64,000 nt of DNA from Paraburkholderia hiiakae (GTDB lineage: Bacteria > Pseudomonadota > Gammaproteobacteria > Burkholderiales > Burkholderiaceae), in contig NZ_CAJHCQ010000015.1 of NCBI RefSeq assembly GCF_904848665.1, positions 1 through 64,000 of the forward strand, in the 5' to 3' direction. Made by a program: the position numbers and the translations under genes. The first letter of the stretch is position 1. Each line of letters starts with the position of its first letter. Below are positions 27,101 through 35,184 of this stretch, piece by piece. The notes under the pieces are model-generated. The model saw only the letters and a program-made list of their open reading frames with translations, had not been told where the DNA came from and made no database searches.

Positions 27101-27887
27101 CGGCAGTTCGGCTCCGTGAGCGGGAAGAGGCGGCGCGCGGCTTTGCGGCGGCAGTTTGTACCGAAGGTGGCACTGGGGTTGCCACCGGGGTTGCAATCGA
27201 AGGCAGCGCGGCGCGCTCGGTCAGGAAACGGTAGAGGAGTTCGCCCGTGCCGAGCAGGTGCTCGGCCACGAGCTTTTGCGCGGTGGGCACGTCGCCGCGC
27301 TTCACGGCGGCGAGAATTTCGGTGTGCTCACTATCGGATTCCCCTTTGTACTCGGGAAAGCCGAATTTCAGGCGCAGATAACGTTCGCCGCGGCGATGGA
27401 GCGCGGTGAGCATCTCCATCAACTGTGGGCGCCCGGCGGGCGCGTAGAGGCTCATGTGAAACGCCTCGTTGCGCGCGACGTAGAGCGACGGATCGCGTTC
27501 GCGTTTCGCGGCGGCGGCCAGCGCGCTCACTTCGCGCAGCGTGGCGCTCGTGTGATGCGGAATGGCGTGACCGAGCGCGAGGCTTTCGAGCGCGGAGCGG
27601 ATCTCGTAGATTTCGCGCGCTTCGTCGGCGGAAAGCGAGGCCACGCTCGCGCCCTTGTTCACCTCGATCTTCGCCCAGCCTTCGCTCGCGAGCTGGCGCA
27701 GCGCCTCGCGCACGGGGATGGCGCTGACCGAAAAATGCCGCGCGATCGCGTCCTGGCGCAGCGGCGCGTTGGGCGCGAGCTTGCCCTCGACGATCGCGCT
27801 GCGCAAGGCGTCGGCGATCATGCGCGAGGTGCTGGTGCGGGGCGCGGCTGCGCCTTCCAGGGGAAAACCATTCGTTGCGTCGCTCAT
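27084..27887 (-). CDS. GntR-family (FadR-type) regulator of the malonate operon
   Basis: A 267-aa regulator with a winged helix-turn-helix (about residues 20-85, QDAIARHFSVSAIPVREALRQLASEG) and an all-helical FCD effector domain (about 100-230), followed by an Ala/Ser/Arg-rich tail. It is the first gene of the operon and shares 17 bp with mdcA. It corresponds in position and family to the MdcY repressor known from Acinetobacter, but I infer the function. The start at 27887 (MSDATNG) is preferred; the longer frame to 28226 crosses the promoter and the divergent gene. A palindrome 12 bp upstream may be its own operator. Confidence 0.9.
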   Translation of the reverse strand: MSDATNGFPLEGAAAPRTSTSRMIADALRSAIVEGKLAPNAPLRQDAIARHFSVSAIPVREALRQLASEGWAKIEVNKGASVASLSADEAREIYEIRSALESLALGHAIPHHTSATLREVSALAAAAKRERDPSLYVARNEAFHMSLYAPAGRPQLMEMLTALHRRGERYLRLKFGFPEYKGESDSEHTEILAAVKRGDVPTAQKLVAEHLLGTGELLYRFLTERAALPSIATPVATPVPPSVQTAAAKPRAASSRSRSRTADEASS

Positions 27888-27898
27888 GAGATCACATA

Positions 27899-27908
27899 TT
27901 ATATATAA
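27899..27908. promoter_or_regulatory. TTATATATAA palindrome upstream of the mdc operon
   Basis: This perfect 10-bp palindrome lies in an AT-rich patch (27890-27912), 12 bp before the GntR start and about 200 bp before the divergent transporter gene. It could be the -10 region of the operon promoter, a GntR operator, or both. Confidence 0.45.
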
Positions 27909-28104
27909 AACGACCAAGGCGAAAGCCTCGAAAACCCGCAACACAGAAACACTGGATTCACTATAGACGGGTAAGAAGAACGGGGGCTTACAGGGAGTTC
28001 CTGAACAGGGCCGGCATTGCCGCGGCCTGCATTTCCGCGTTTCGCGGCGCGCGTGCGCATCCTGCTGCGCGTGCTGGCGGGGCATCAAAGGAGAGGGGAG
28101 CATC

Positions 28105-29406
28105 ATGAATTCGATCACCGAGTCCGCGCGGCGAACTCGCACCAAGACACCGCTCAACCGGTCGCAGATCGCCGGTTTCTGGGGCGCCTGGGCAGGCTGG
28201 ACGCTCGACGGGATGGACTCGTTCATCTACGCACTCGTGCTCACGCCCGCGCTCACGGAGTTGTTGCCGCGCTCGGGCTATGAGGCGAGTGCGGCGAACA
28301 TCGGGCTTGCCGGCTCGATCCTCTTCGCGCTCTTCCTCGTGGGCTGGGGGCTGTCGTTCATCTGGGGGCCGCTCGCCGACCGCTTCGGCCGCACGCGCGT
28401 GCTGGCGGCCACCATTTTCATGTTTGCGATCTTCACGGGACTCTCGGCCACCGCGCAGAGCGTGTGGTCGCTCGCCATTTACCGCTTCCTCGCGGGCGTG
28501 GGCATAGGCGGGGAGTGGGCGCTCGCGGGCACTTATGTGGCCGAATCGTGGCCCGAGGATCGCCGCAAGATGGGCGCGGGCTATCTGCAGACTGGCTATT
28601 ACGCGGGCTTCTTCATTGCGGCCGCGCTCAATTACACGGTCGGCGTGCACTTCGGCTGGCGAGCCATGTTCCTCACGGGCGCGGTGCCGGTGGTGGTGGC
28701 GATTCTCGTGCTCACGCGTGTGGAGGAGCCGGCGAAGTGGCAGAAGTCGGAGGCGAGCCATGTGCATCGCGGCCGTCCGCTGCGTGAAATCTTCGGCGAT
28801 GTGTACCGTCTGCGCACCGTGGTGGCGTGTGCTTTGCTGACCATTGCGATCATCGGCTTGTGGGCAGGCGCGGTGTATGAACCGTCCGCCGTGATCCAGC
28901 TTGCTACGAAGGCGGGTGCGAACAAGGCCGAGGCGATCCGCACGGCTTCGATTGCCACGGGCATCCTGTCGATCGGAACGATCCTGGGTTGCCTCGCATT
29001 GCCGCCCATGGCCGAACGAATCGGCCGCAGATGGACGCTCGCCGTCTATTTCGCGGGCATGGCCGTGACGATCGCGGCGAGCTTCGGCTGGGCGTTTTAC
29101 CTGGAGAACGGACTCGTGCCGTTCATCGCGCTGCTCTTCGTGCTGGGCTTCTTTGGCGGCAACTTCGCACTCTTCAGCCTTTGGCTACCCGAGCAGTTCG
29201 AAACGCGCGTGCGCGCTACGGCGTTCGCGTTCTGCACGTCGTTTGGCCGCTTCGTGGGCGCGGGGGTGAACTTCCTGCTTGGCGCGGCAGTGCTGCGTAT
29301 GCACACGCTTGGCGTGCCGGTTGCGCTCACGGCGCTGGCCTTCGTTCTTGGACTCCTGATCATTCCGTTTGCGCCGGAAACGAAGGGCCAAACACTGCCT
29401 TCGTGA
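28105..29406 (+). CDS. MFS transporter, candidate malonate or organic-acid importer
   Basis: A 433-aa major facilitator with 12 predicted helices. The MFS signature GPLADRFGRTRVLA lies in loop 2-3, and FLAGVGIGGEWALAGTYVAE is typical of the metabolite:proton symporter branch that includes sialate and aromatic-acid carriers. It starts 217 bp from, and divergent to, the malonate decarboxylase operon. The known malonate importers (MdcLM, MadLM, MdcF, MatC) are absent, so uptake of malonate by this protein is a reasonable inference. A strong GGAGAGGGGAG precedes the ATG. Confidence 0.9.
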   Translation: MNSITESARRTRTKTPLNRSQIAGFWGAWAGWTLDGMDSFIYALVLTPALTELLPRSGYEASAANIGLAGSILFALFLVGWGLSFIWGPLADRFGRTRVLAATIFMFAIFTGLSATAQSVWSLAIYRFLAGVGIGGEWALAGTYVAESWPEDRRKMGAGYLQTGYYAGFFIAAALNYTVGVHFGWRAMFLTGAVPVVVAILVLTRVEEPAKWQKSEASHVHRGRPLREIFGDVYRLRTVVACALLTIAIIGLWAGAVYEPSAVIQLATKAGANKAEAIRTASIATGILSIGTILGCLALPPMAERIGRRWTLAVYFAGMAVTIAASFGWAFYLENGLVPFIALLFVLGFFGGNFALFSLWLPEQFETRVRATAFAFCTSFGRFVGAGVNFLLGAAVLRMHTLGVPVALTALAFVLGLLIIPFAPETKGQTLPS

Positions 29407-29414
29407 TCCCCCTA

Positions 29415-29438
29415 TGCGGCGCATTGACTAGCGCCGCA
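29415..29438. terminator. terminator hairpin between convergent MFS and EamA genes
   Basis: TGCGGCGC (29415-29422) and GCGCCGCA (29431-29438) pair perfectly around an eight-base loop. The hairpin spans the 21-bp gap and the end of the EamA gene, so it can act in both directions. There is no T tract. Confidence 0.55.
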
Positions 29439-30354
29439 CCTTCACGAGCCTCGGCGGCAACAGGCGCCAGCCGAGATTGACCCCGAGGCTCGCCGTCACG
29501 ATCAGCGCCATGCCCGCAAGCTGCGGCACGCTCAGCGCGCGACCGTAGACGATCGCATCGACCGCGATCGCGGTGAGCGGATACACGAACAGCAGCACGG
29601 CGATCACGGGTGTGGTCAGCATCGGCAGCGCGCCGTAAATCAGCACATACGAAAGCCCCGTGTGCAGCACGCCCATGCCCACGAGCCAGCCCCATTGCGT
29701 GGCCGAAATATGCACGAGTTCGAGCGGCGCGAAAAACGGCGCGATGAGCGGCAGGCATACCGAGCCCACCACGCATTGCGTCAGCGTGAGCAGGTGCGGG
29801 CGAAAGTTGCGCAGGCTCTTGGCGATGAGCGTGACGCTCGCATAGAGCACCGAGCCGCCCAGCGACTCGCCAATGCCGATCATGTAGCTCGTGCGGTCGG
29901 CCACATGGGTTTCCGCGAGCACGCCGGAAGCGAGTACGAGCCCCGCGAATGCAATGCCGATCCAGCCCAGCCGGTCGGCGCCGAGCCGCTCGTGAAAGAG
30001 CGCCGCACCCATCAGCACGACCCAGAACGGCTGCACATGGAACACGACCGTCGAAACGGCAATGCTCGTGCGATGGATCGCGTCGAAGAAGGCCACCCAC
30101 TGCGTGACCATCAGCACGCCCGAGATGAGCGCGAGCATGAGCGTACGGCGCGTGAACTGCCGCGGCGAGAGCCAGCCCTTGTACGCACAGTACGCGGCGA
30201 GCGCGAGCATGCCGAAAAAGCAGCGGAAGAACACGAGCGTGAGCGCGCCAAGGCGCGCCTCCTCGACGAACACGCCGATCGTGCCCATCAGGAGGCCGCC
30301 GCCCGCGAGCATCAGGACGCCTTGCTGGCGGTTGCCGTAATGTTCGGATTGCAT
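29428..30354 (-). CDS. EamA/DMT-family transporter
   Basis: A 308-aa drug/metabolite transporter with ten helices arranged as two EamA repeats (about 12-145 and 160-295). Such proteins export amino acids, metabolites or drugs across the inner membrane. GLLMGTIGVFVEEARLG at the start and LVGMGVLHTGLSYVLIYGAL in the second half are family-like. It is divergent from the LysR gene at 30488 and probably controlled by it. Confidence 0.9.
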   Translation of the reverse strand: MQSEHYGNRQQGVLMLAGGGLLMGTIGVFVEEARLGALTLVFFRCFFGMLALAAYCAYKGWLSPRQFTRRTLMLALISGVLMVTQWVAFFDAIHRTSIAVSTVVFHVQPFWVVLMGAALFHERLGADRLGWIGIAFAGLVLASGVLAETHVADRTSYMIGIGESLGGSVLYASVTLIAKSLRNFRPHLLTLTQCVVGSVCLPLIAPFFAPLELVHISATQWGWLVGMGVLHTGLSYVLIYGALPMLTTPVIAVLLFVYPLTAIAVDAIVYGRALSVPQLAGMALIVTASLGVNLGWRLLPPRLVKVRR

Positions 30355-30433
30355 GGCCGGAGCGGAGAAATCGAAAGTGGGTTGGAGACACAGTCAGTAT
30401 TCGCCAGTTGCAGCGCGTGAGCAAACGAATTAA

Positions 30434-30452
30434 ATTGAAGAATTCCATCAAT
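30434..30452. promoter_or_regulatory. LysR-type operator candidate ATTGA-N9-TCAAT
   Basis: ATTGA (30434-30438) and TCAAT (30448-30452) form an interrupted dyad of the kind bound by LysR dimers. It lies 36 bp before the LysR start and 80 bp before the divergent exporter start. Confidence 0.45.
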
Positions 30453-30487
30453 GCAGCTTATGAATCGCCGCCCCGGCTGCCCCGAGT

Positions 30488-31357
30488 ATGAACCCCGAAT
30501 TCGATATCGATTTGTTGCGCACCTTCGCCGCCGTGGCGGACGCGGGCAGCTTCACGAAGGCCGCCGCGTCCGTGCATCGCTCGCAGGCGGCCGTGAGCAT
30601 GCAGATCAAGCGGCTCGAGCAGATGCTCGGCACCACGCTGCTCACGCGCGACACGCGCAATCTCGCGCTCACGCGGCCTGGCAACACGCTGCTCGAATAC
30701 GCGCGGCGCGCGCTCGATTTGCAGGAGGAGGCATGGGCGGCGCTGGTGCGGCCCGAGGTGACGGGGCGCGTGGTGCTCGGCGCGCCCGACGACTACATGG
30801 CGTCGCTACTTTCGCCGGTGTTGCGGCGATTTTCGACTCTTTATCCCCATGTGGAGATCGAGATCGTCTGTGCTCAGAGCGTCGCGCTCGGGCCTATGCT
30901 GGCGGACAACAAGATCGACATCGCGTTCGTCACGCGCGACCGCAAGATGCGCGGCGAGTTCGTGCGGGCCGAGGACATGGTGTGGGTGGGGTCCGCCACC
31001 GACCCCGCGCCGCTCGCCATGTCGCCGCTACCGGTGGGGCTCTACGAGCATGGCAGTGTGGCGCGCGCGCACACTGTGGCGGCGCTCGATGCCGCGCACA
31101 TCCGCTACCGCGCCGCGTATAGCAGCGCGAGTTTGATGGGTCTGATGGCAACTGTGGAGGCGGGCATTGCGATTGTCGCGCTCACGCGTTGCAGCGTACC
31201 GTCGCGCTTCGCGATCCTCGGCGAGGCGCAGGGCCTGCCAAAGATCGAGCCGCTGGAAATCGTGGTGGCGCGCAGCGTCAAATCGAATCGCCCGACTTGC
31301 GACTACCTCGCGCAGCAGATGGTGCAGGACCTTTCGGTGCCGCGTCAGCGCGGGTAG
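30488..31357 (+). CDS. LysR-family transcriptional regulator
   Basis: A 289-aa LysR protein with a winged helix at the N-terminus (FDIDLLRTFAAVADAGSFTKAAASVHRS) and an effector-binding domain from about residue 92. It resembles the LrhA/PecT-like group by its IDLLRTF start, though this is a tentative match. It is divergent from the EamA exporter gene and presumably regulates it. The 3' end overlaps the convergent fbpC gene by 13 bp. Confidence 0.92.
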   Translation: MNPEFDIDLLRTFAAVADAGSFTKAAASVHRSQAAVSMQIKRLEQMLGTTLLTRDTRNLALTRPGNTLLEYARRALDLQEEAWAALVRPEVTGRVVLGAPDDYMASLLSPVLRRFSTLYPHVEIEIVCAQSVALGPMLADNKIDIAFVTRDRKMRGEFVRAEDMVWVGSATDPAPLAMSPLPVGLYEHGSVARAHTVAALDAAHIRYRAAYSSASLMGLMATVEAGIAIVALTRCSVPSRFAILGEAQGLPKIEPLEIVVARSVKSNRPTCDYLAQQMVQDLSVPRQRG

Positions 31358-32394
31358 ACGCTCACTTCGCCGCCCACCGCGAGCCGCACGCGCTCGCCTT
31401 CGCGTGGCGTGCGATAGCCCGGCACGCGCGCACGAACCGTTGCGTGCGCATCGATCAGTTGCAGCGTGAGCGCGGCATCCTGACCCTGGAAGGTGATGGC
31501 GCGCACCACCGCTTCCAGCGCACCGTCGCGTTGGGCGGTTTCGGGCAGCACGTCGATCTGCTCGGGGCGCAGCATCACGTCCACGGCGCCTTCCTGGGCA
31601 TGCTGGTCTTGCTGGATCGGCAGCGCGCCGAGCACGCAATGCGCTCGCCCGTTGGCGACCGTACCCGGCAGCAGCACCGCCTCGCCGATGAAGGCCGCGA
31701 GTTCGCGCGTGGCCGGGCGGCGATAGAGCATTTGCGGCGGCCCGCTTTGCAACAGTTTTCCGCGCCACAGCACGGCGACCTCGTGACCGAGCGAGAGCGC
31801 CTCGGCCTGGTCGTGCGTGACGAGCACGGCGGTCGCGCCGGAGGCGGCGAGCGCGCGCGCCACGGCTTCGCGCGTTTCGAGGCGCAGCGCGGCGTCGAGC
31901 GACGAGAACGGCTCGTCGAGCATCACAAGGCCGGGCGAGGGCGCGAGTGCGCGAGCGAGCGCCACGCGCTGCTGCTGGCCGCCCGAGAGTTGTTGCGGCG
32001 CGCGCGATGCATAGGATTCCGGAAGACCGACGAGTTCGAGCAATTCGGCCACGCGATGACGTGCGCGGCGCTGCGCGCGCGGCAGGCCGAATACGATGTT
32101 CTCGGCGACCGTGAGGTGCGGAAAGAGCGCGCCTTCCTGCGGCACATAGCCGATATGACGCTGCTCGGTGGGCAGATGCAGCCGGTCGCCGGCCACGCGG
32201 CGGCCCTCGATTTCGATCGTGCCGGCGTCGGCGCGCTCGAAGCCGCACAGCACGCGCAGCAGCGTGGTCTTGCCGCTGCCCGAAGGCCCGAGCAGCGCGA
32301 CGAGCGAACCCGAACGCACGGAAAGATCGATGCCGTGCAGAACCGGGTGGCCGTCGAAGGCCTTCTGCAGGCCGGAAATGCGAAGTGTGCTCAT
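31345..32394 (-). CDS. fbpC: ferric iron ABC transporter ATP-binding protein
   Basis: A 349-aa ABC ATPase with Walker A GPSGSGKT (36-43), signature LSGGQ (136-140), Walker B LVMLDE (156-161) and a C-terminal TOBE-like regulatory domain (about 250-345). The size and domain order match FbpC/PotA proteins. It energises the fused permease encoded just upstream and is the last gene of a six-gene cluster led by an iron-responsive site. Strictly, the ATPase alone could serve another small substrate; iron is inferred from the binding protein. Confidence 0.92.
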   Translation of the reverse strand: MSTLRISGLQKAFDGHPVLHGIDLSVRSGSLVALLGPSGSGKTTLLRVLCGFERADAGTIEIEGRRVAGDRLHLPTEQRHIGYVPQEGALFPHLTVAENIVFGLPRAQRRARHRVAELLELVGLPESYASRAPQQLSGGQQQRVALARALAPSPGLVMLDEPFSSLDAALRLETREAVARALAASGATAVLVTHDQAEALSLGHEVAVLWRGKLLQSGPPQMLYRRPATRELAAFIGEAVLLPGTVANGRAHCVLGALPIQQDQHAQEGAVDVMLRPEQIDVLPETAQRDGALEAVVRAITFQGQDAALTLQLIDAHATVRARVPGYRTPREGERVRLAVGGEVSVYPR

Positions 32395-32413
32395 GGTCGA
32401 GGCTCAGTTAGGC

Positions 32414-34087
32414 TCAGACGTCGTCGGACGGCGCGTTGGCCGTATCGACCGACATATTCACGGACGCATGGCCCGCGAGCGCGGAGCGGCCTGCAAACGC
32501 GAACAGCAGGCCGGAAGCCGCGAGCGAAAGCGCGGTGAGCAGTGCGGCATAGGGCGCGGCGGCCGCGAAGGCGAGCGTCGAGGTGTCGGTCCAGACCTGC
32601 GTGGCGAGCGTATGCGTGCCGATCGGCGCGAGCAGCAGCGTGGCGTTGAGTTCGGTGACCACCGAGATGAACACCATCGAAGCCGCCGCGCCAAGGCCGG
32701 GACCCGCGAGCGGCAGCACGACGCGGCGCAGCGTGGCAAACCAGCCGAGGCCAAGTGCGCGCGCCGTATCTTCGAGGCGCTGCTGCGCTTGCATGAGGGC
32801 CGCGCGCACGCTCACGAGCGCAAGGGGCAGACAGAGGATCGCGTACGCCGTAATCAGCAGCGTGGTGCCCTGATAGAGCGGTTCGAGTGCGCGCACGGCG
32901 AGCGAGACGATGGCAAGCGCGATGACGAGACTGGGCACGCCCTGCGCGATGAAGGCCGTGCGTTCGAGAAATGTGGCGGCGCGGCCGGGATAGCGCGCAA
33001 GCAGATACGCGAGCGGCAGCGCGAGCAGTACGGTGAAAAACGCGGCGGTGAGGCCGAGGCGCAGCGAGGCGAACGTGGTCGAGACCAGCAACTCCGGCGA
33101 GACTTCGGCGGGCGTGATCGCGGCCGCGCCGGGCTGCGTGAGCCAGTAGCCGATCATCGCGAGCGGTACGCCGAGCGTCGCCACATTGAGCGCGATGAAA
33201 CCCGCCGCAACGGGCCAGCGCCAGCGGCCGAGCGCATGGCGCACGCTCGCGCGCCGAGCGCCGCGATCCACGCGCTCGTAGCGCGAGCGCCCGCGCACGC
33301 GAAACTCGAGCACGAGACACACGAGGCAGAGCAGGATCAGCACGCAGGCCAGCAGCGAAGCGCCGCCGCCATCGAAGCTCGTGCGGTATTCCGCGTAAAT
33401 CTCGGTGGTAAACGTGCGAAAGCGCAGCAGCGTGAACGCGCCGAATTCGGAGAGCACGCCGAGCGCGACGAGCAGCATCGAGCCGAACAGCGCAGGTCGC
33501 AATTGCGGCAGCACGACCCGCACGAAAACGGCCCAGCGGTTGCAGCCGAGCGCGCGCGCCGACTCTTCGAGCGCGGGGTCGAGGCCGCGCAGCGCGGCGG
33601 CAACGGGCAGGTAGACGAGCGGGAAATAGGCCGTCGTGATGACGATGAACGCGCCGAGAAAGTCCTGCAAATCGAGGCTCAGCGAGACCCACGCGTAGCT
33701 CGTGACGAACGCGGGCATGGCGAGCGGCGCGGCGGCGAGGAGCGCCCACGCGCGCCGCCCCGGTACGTCGGTGCGCTCGACGAGCCACGCCACCGCGGTG
33801 CCGAGCACGGCGCAAGCGAGCGTGGCCGAAACGGTGATCGAGAGCGTGTTGACGAGCAGTTCGCCAACCAGCGGCCGGAAGATCAGTTCGGCCGCGTCGG
33901 CCAAACCAAAGGACAACGCGCGCCAGAACGTCAGCGCGAGCGGCAGCAGCACCAGCAGCGGGCCGAGCGCGGCGGCGGCGAAGAGCGCGCGCGGCGCACG
34001 CCGCCGAGCGCTTTGGGTTGGGGCCGTCGCGACATCGACTGGATGAGACTCGGGTACGGCCTGCGCCGTAGTCACTGCTTCGCTCAC
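32414..34087 (-). CDS. fbpB: ferric iron ABC transporter permease (fused, two-domain)
   Basis: A 557-aa permease with about twelve helices in two homologous halves, each carrying an EAA-type cytoplasmic loop (EESARALGCNRWAVFVRVVLPQ in the first half, cut here to key features; EDTARALGLGWFATLRRVV in the second). FbpB-type permeases for Fe(III) are characteristically fused in this way. The start is GTG at 34087, followed by MSEAV in translation. It lies 25 bp after fbpA and 19 bp before fbpC. Confidence 0.92.
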   Translation of the reverse strand: MSEAVTTAQAVPESHPVDVATAPTQSARRRAPRALFAAAALGPLLVLLPLALTFWRALSFGLADAAELIFRPLVGELLVNTLSITVSATLACAVLGTAVAWLVERTDVPGRRAWALLAAAPLAMPAFVTSYAWVSLSLDLQDFLGAFIVITTAYFPLVYLPVAAALRGLDPALEESARALGCNRWAVFVRVVLPQLRPALFGSMLLVALGVLSEFGAFTLLRFRTFTTEIYAEYRTSFDGGGASLLACVLILLCLVCLVLEFRVRGRSRYERVDRGARRASVRHALGRWRWPVAAGFIALNVATLGVPLAMIGYWLTQPGAAAITPAEVSPELLVSTTFASLRLGLTAAFFTVLLALPLAYLLARYPGRAATFLERTAFIAQGVPSLVIALAIVSLAVRALEPLYQGTTLLITAYAILCLPLALVSVRAALMQAQQRLEDTARALGLGWFATLRRVVLPLAGPGLGAAASMVFISVVTELNATLLLAPIGTHTLATQVWTDTSTLAFAAAAPYAALLTALSLAASGLLFAFAGRSALAGHASVNMSVDTANAPSDDV

Positions 34088-34112
34088 GATCTTGCTTCGA
34101 ACTCCATATCGA

Positions 34113-35132
34113 TTACAGCAGGCCAGCCTGGCGCAGCAGCTTGCCTGCCTGGCTGTCGTCGCCGAGCTGCTGGATGGTCAGCGCGGGCGGCTTCAGCTGG
34201 TCGAACGGCTTGTTGATGGGGTCGCTCGCCACGCCGGGCCGCAGCGGGTACTCGAAGCTGATATGGTTCTGCGCCATCAGCTTCTGCGCTCGCTCGCTCA
34301 CGAGGTAGGCGAGGAACTTCTGCGCACCGTCCACATTGTGCGCGGACTTCATCACGGCGGCACCCGAAACATTGACGAGCGCGCCCACGTCGCCGTCGGC
34401 GAAGTGCGCGACGGCACTTTGCGTCTTCTTGTCGCCGATCTCGGCGTGCAGGCGGTCCCAGTAGTAGTTGTTGATGATGCCGGTGGCGACTGCGCCGCGA
34501 TTCACGGCCGCGACCACGCCTTCGTCGTCGTCGAAGATCTGCGAGTTGGTCTTCAGGCCCTTGAGCCAGTCGAGCGTCGCGGCTTCGCCCTTCACGGCGA
34601 GCACGGCATCGACGAGCGGCAGGAAGTCGGCGTCGCTCGGCGCGATACCGACCTTGCCTTTCCATTCGGGCTTCGCCAGATCGAAAATCGATTTCGGCAA
34701 TTGCGCGGGCTGGACCTTGGCCGTGTTGTACGCGAGCACGTTCTCGCGCGCGGTCACGCCCACCCATTGCCCTTGCGGCGAGTTAAAGCGTGCGGGCACG
34801 GCTGCGAGCGTCGTTTGCTGAACAGGGGAAAGCAGGCCCTTTTCTTCCAGCAGCATCAATTCCGGCGAATTCTCGGTGAAGTAGACGTCGGCGGGCGTCT
34901 TCTCGCCTTCGGCGACGAGCTGCGCCGCGAGCGCCGGACCTTCGCCGCTGCGGATCTTCACGTCGATGCCAGTCTGTTGCTCGAAGTCCTTCGCAAGCTG
35001 GTTCACGACCTGCTCGTGCTGCGCGTTGTAGAGCGTGATCGAGGCGGCGTGCGTGGCGAGCGGCAGCATGCCTGCAAGCGCGAGCGAAAGGGCGGCAGCG
35101 CGCAGCGGCGCGCGCATCATGGAAATTTTCAT
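34113..35132 (-). CDS. fbpA: periplasmic ferric iron-binding protein
   Basis: A 339-aa solute-binding protein with a signal peptide (cleavage near residue 29, THA). The FbpA iron-site signature LYNAQHEQ includes His39, and the tandem tyrosines Tyr223 and Tyr224 in NNYYWD are the usual Fe(III) ligands of FbpA/FutA proteins. This supports periplasmic capture of ferric iron for FbpB/FbpC. It is 52 bp downstream of the DyP gene on the same strand. Confidence 0.94.
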   Translation of the reverse strand: MKISMMRAPLRAAALSLALAGMLPLATHAASITLYNAQHEQVVNQLAKDFEQQTGIDVKIRSGEGPALAAQLVAEGEKTPADVYFTENSPELMLLEEKGLLSPVQQTTLAAVPARFNSPQGQWVGVTARENVLAYNTAKVQPAQLPKSIFDLAKPEWKGKVGIAPSDADFLPLVDAVLAVKGEAATLDWLKGLKTNSQIFDDDEGVVAAVNRGAVATGIINNYYWDRLHAEIGDKKTQSAVAHFADGDVGALVNVSGAAVMKSAHNVDGAQKFLAYLVSERAQKLMAQNHISFEYPLRPGVASDPINKPFDQLKPPALTIQQLGDDSQAGKLLRQAGLL

Positions 35133-35184
35133 ATTACTTCGTTGTCCGTTGTTATCGAATGATTTCAGGCGATTTCAAGCGATC

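Noticed and set aside
27888..28226. Extension of the GntR regulator frame across the divergent promoter
   Set aside because: The added residues lack family likeness and cross the start of the MFS gene; the ATG at 27887 gives a normal GntR length.
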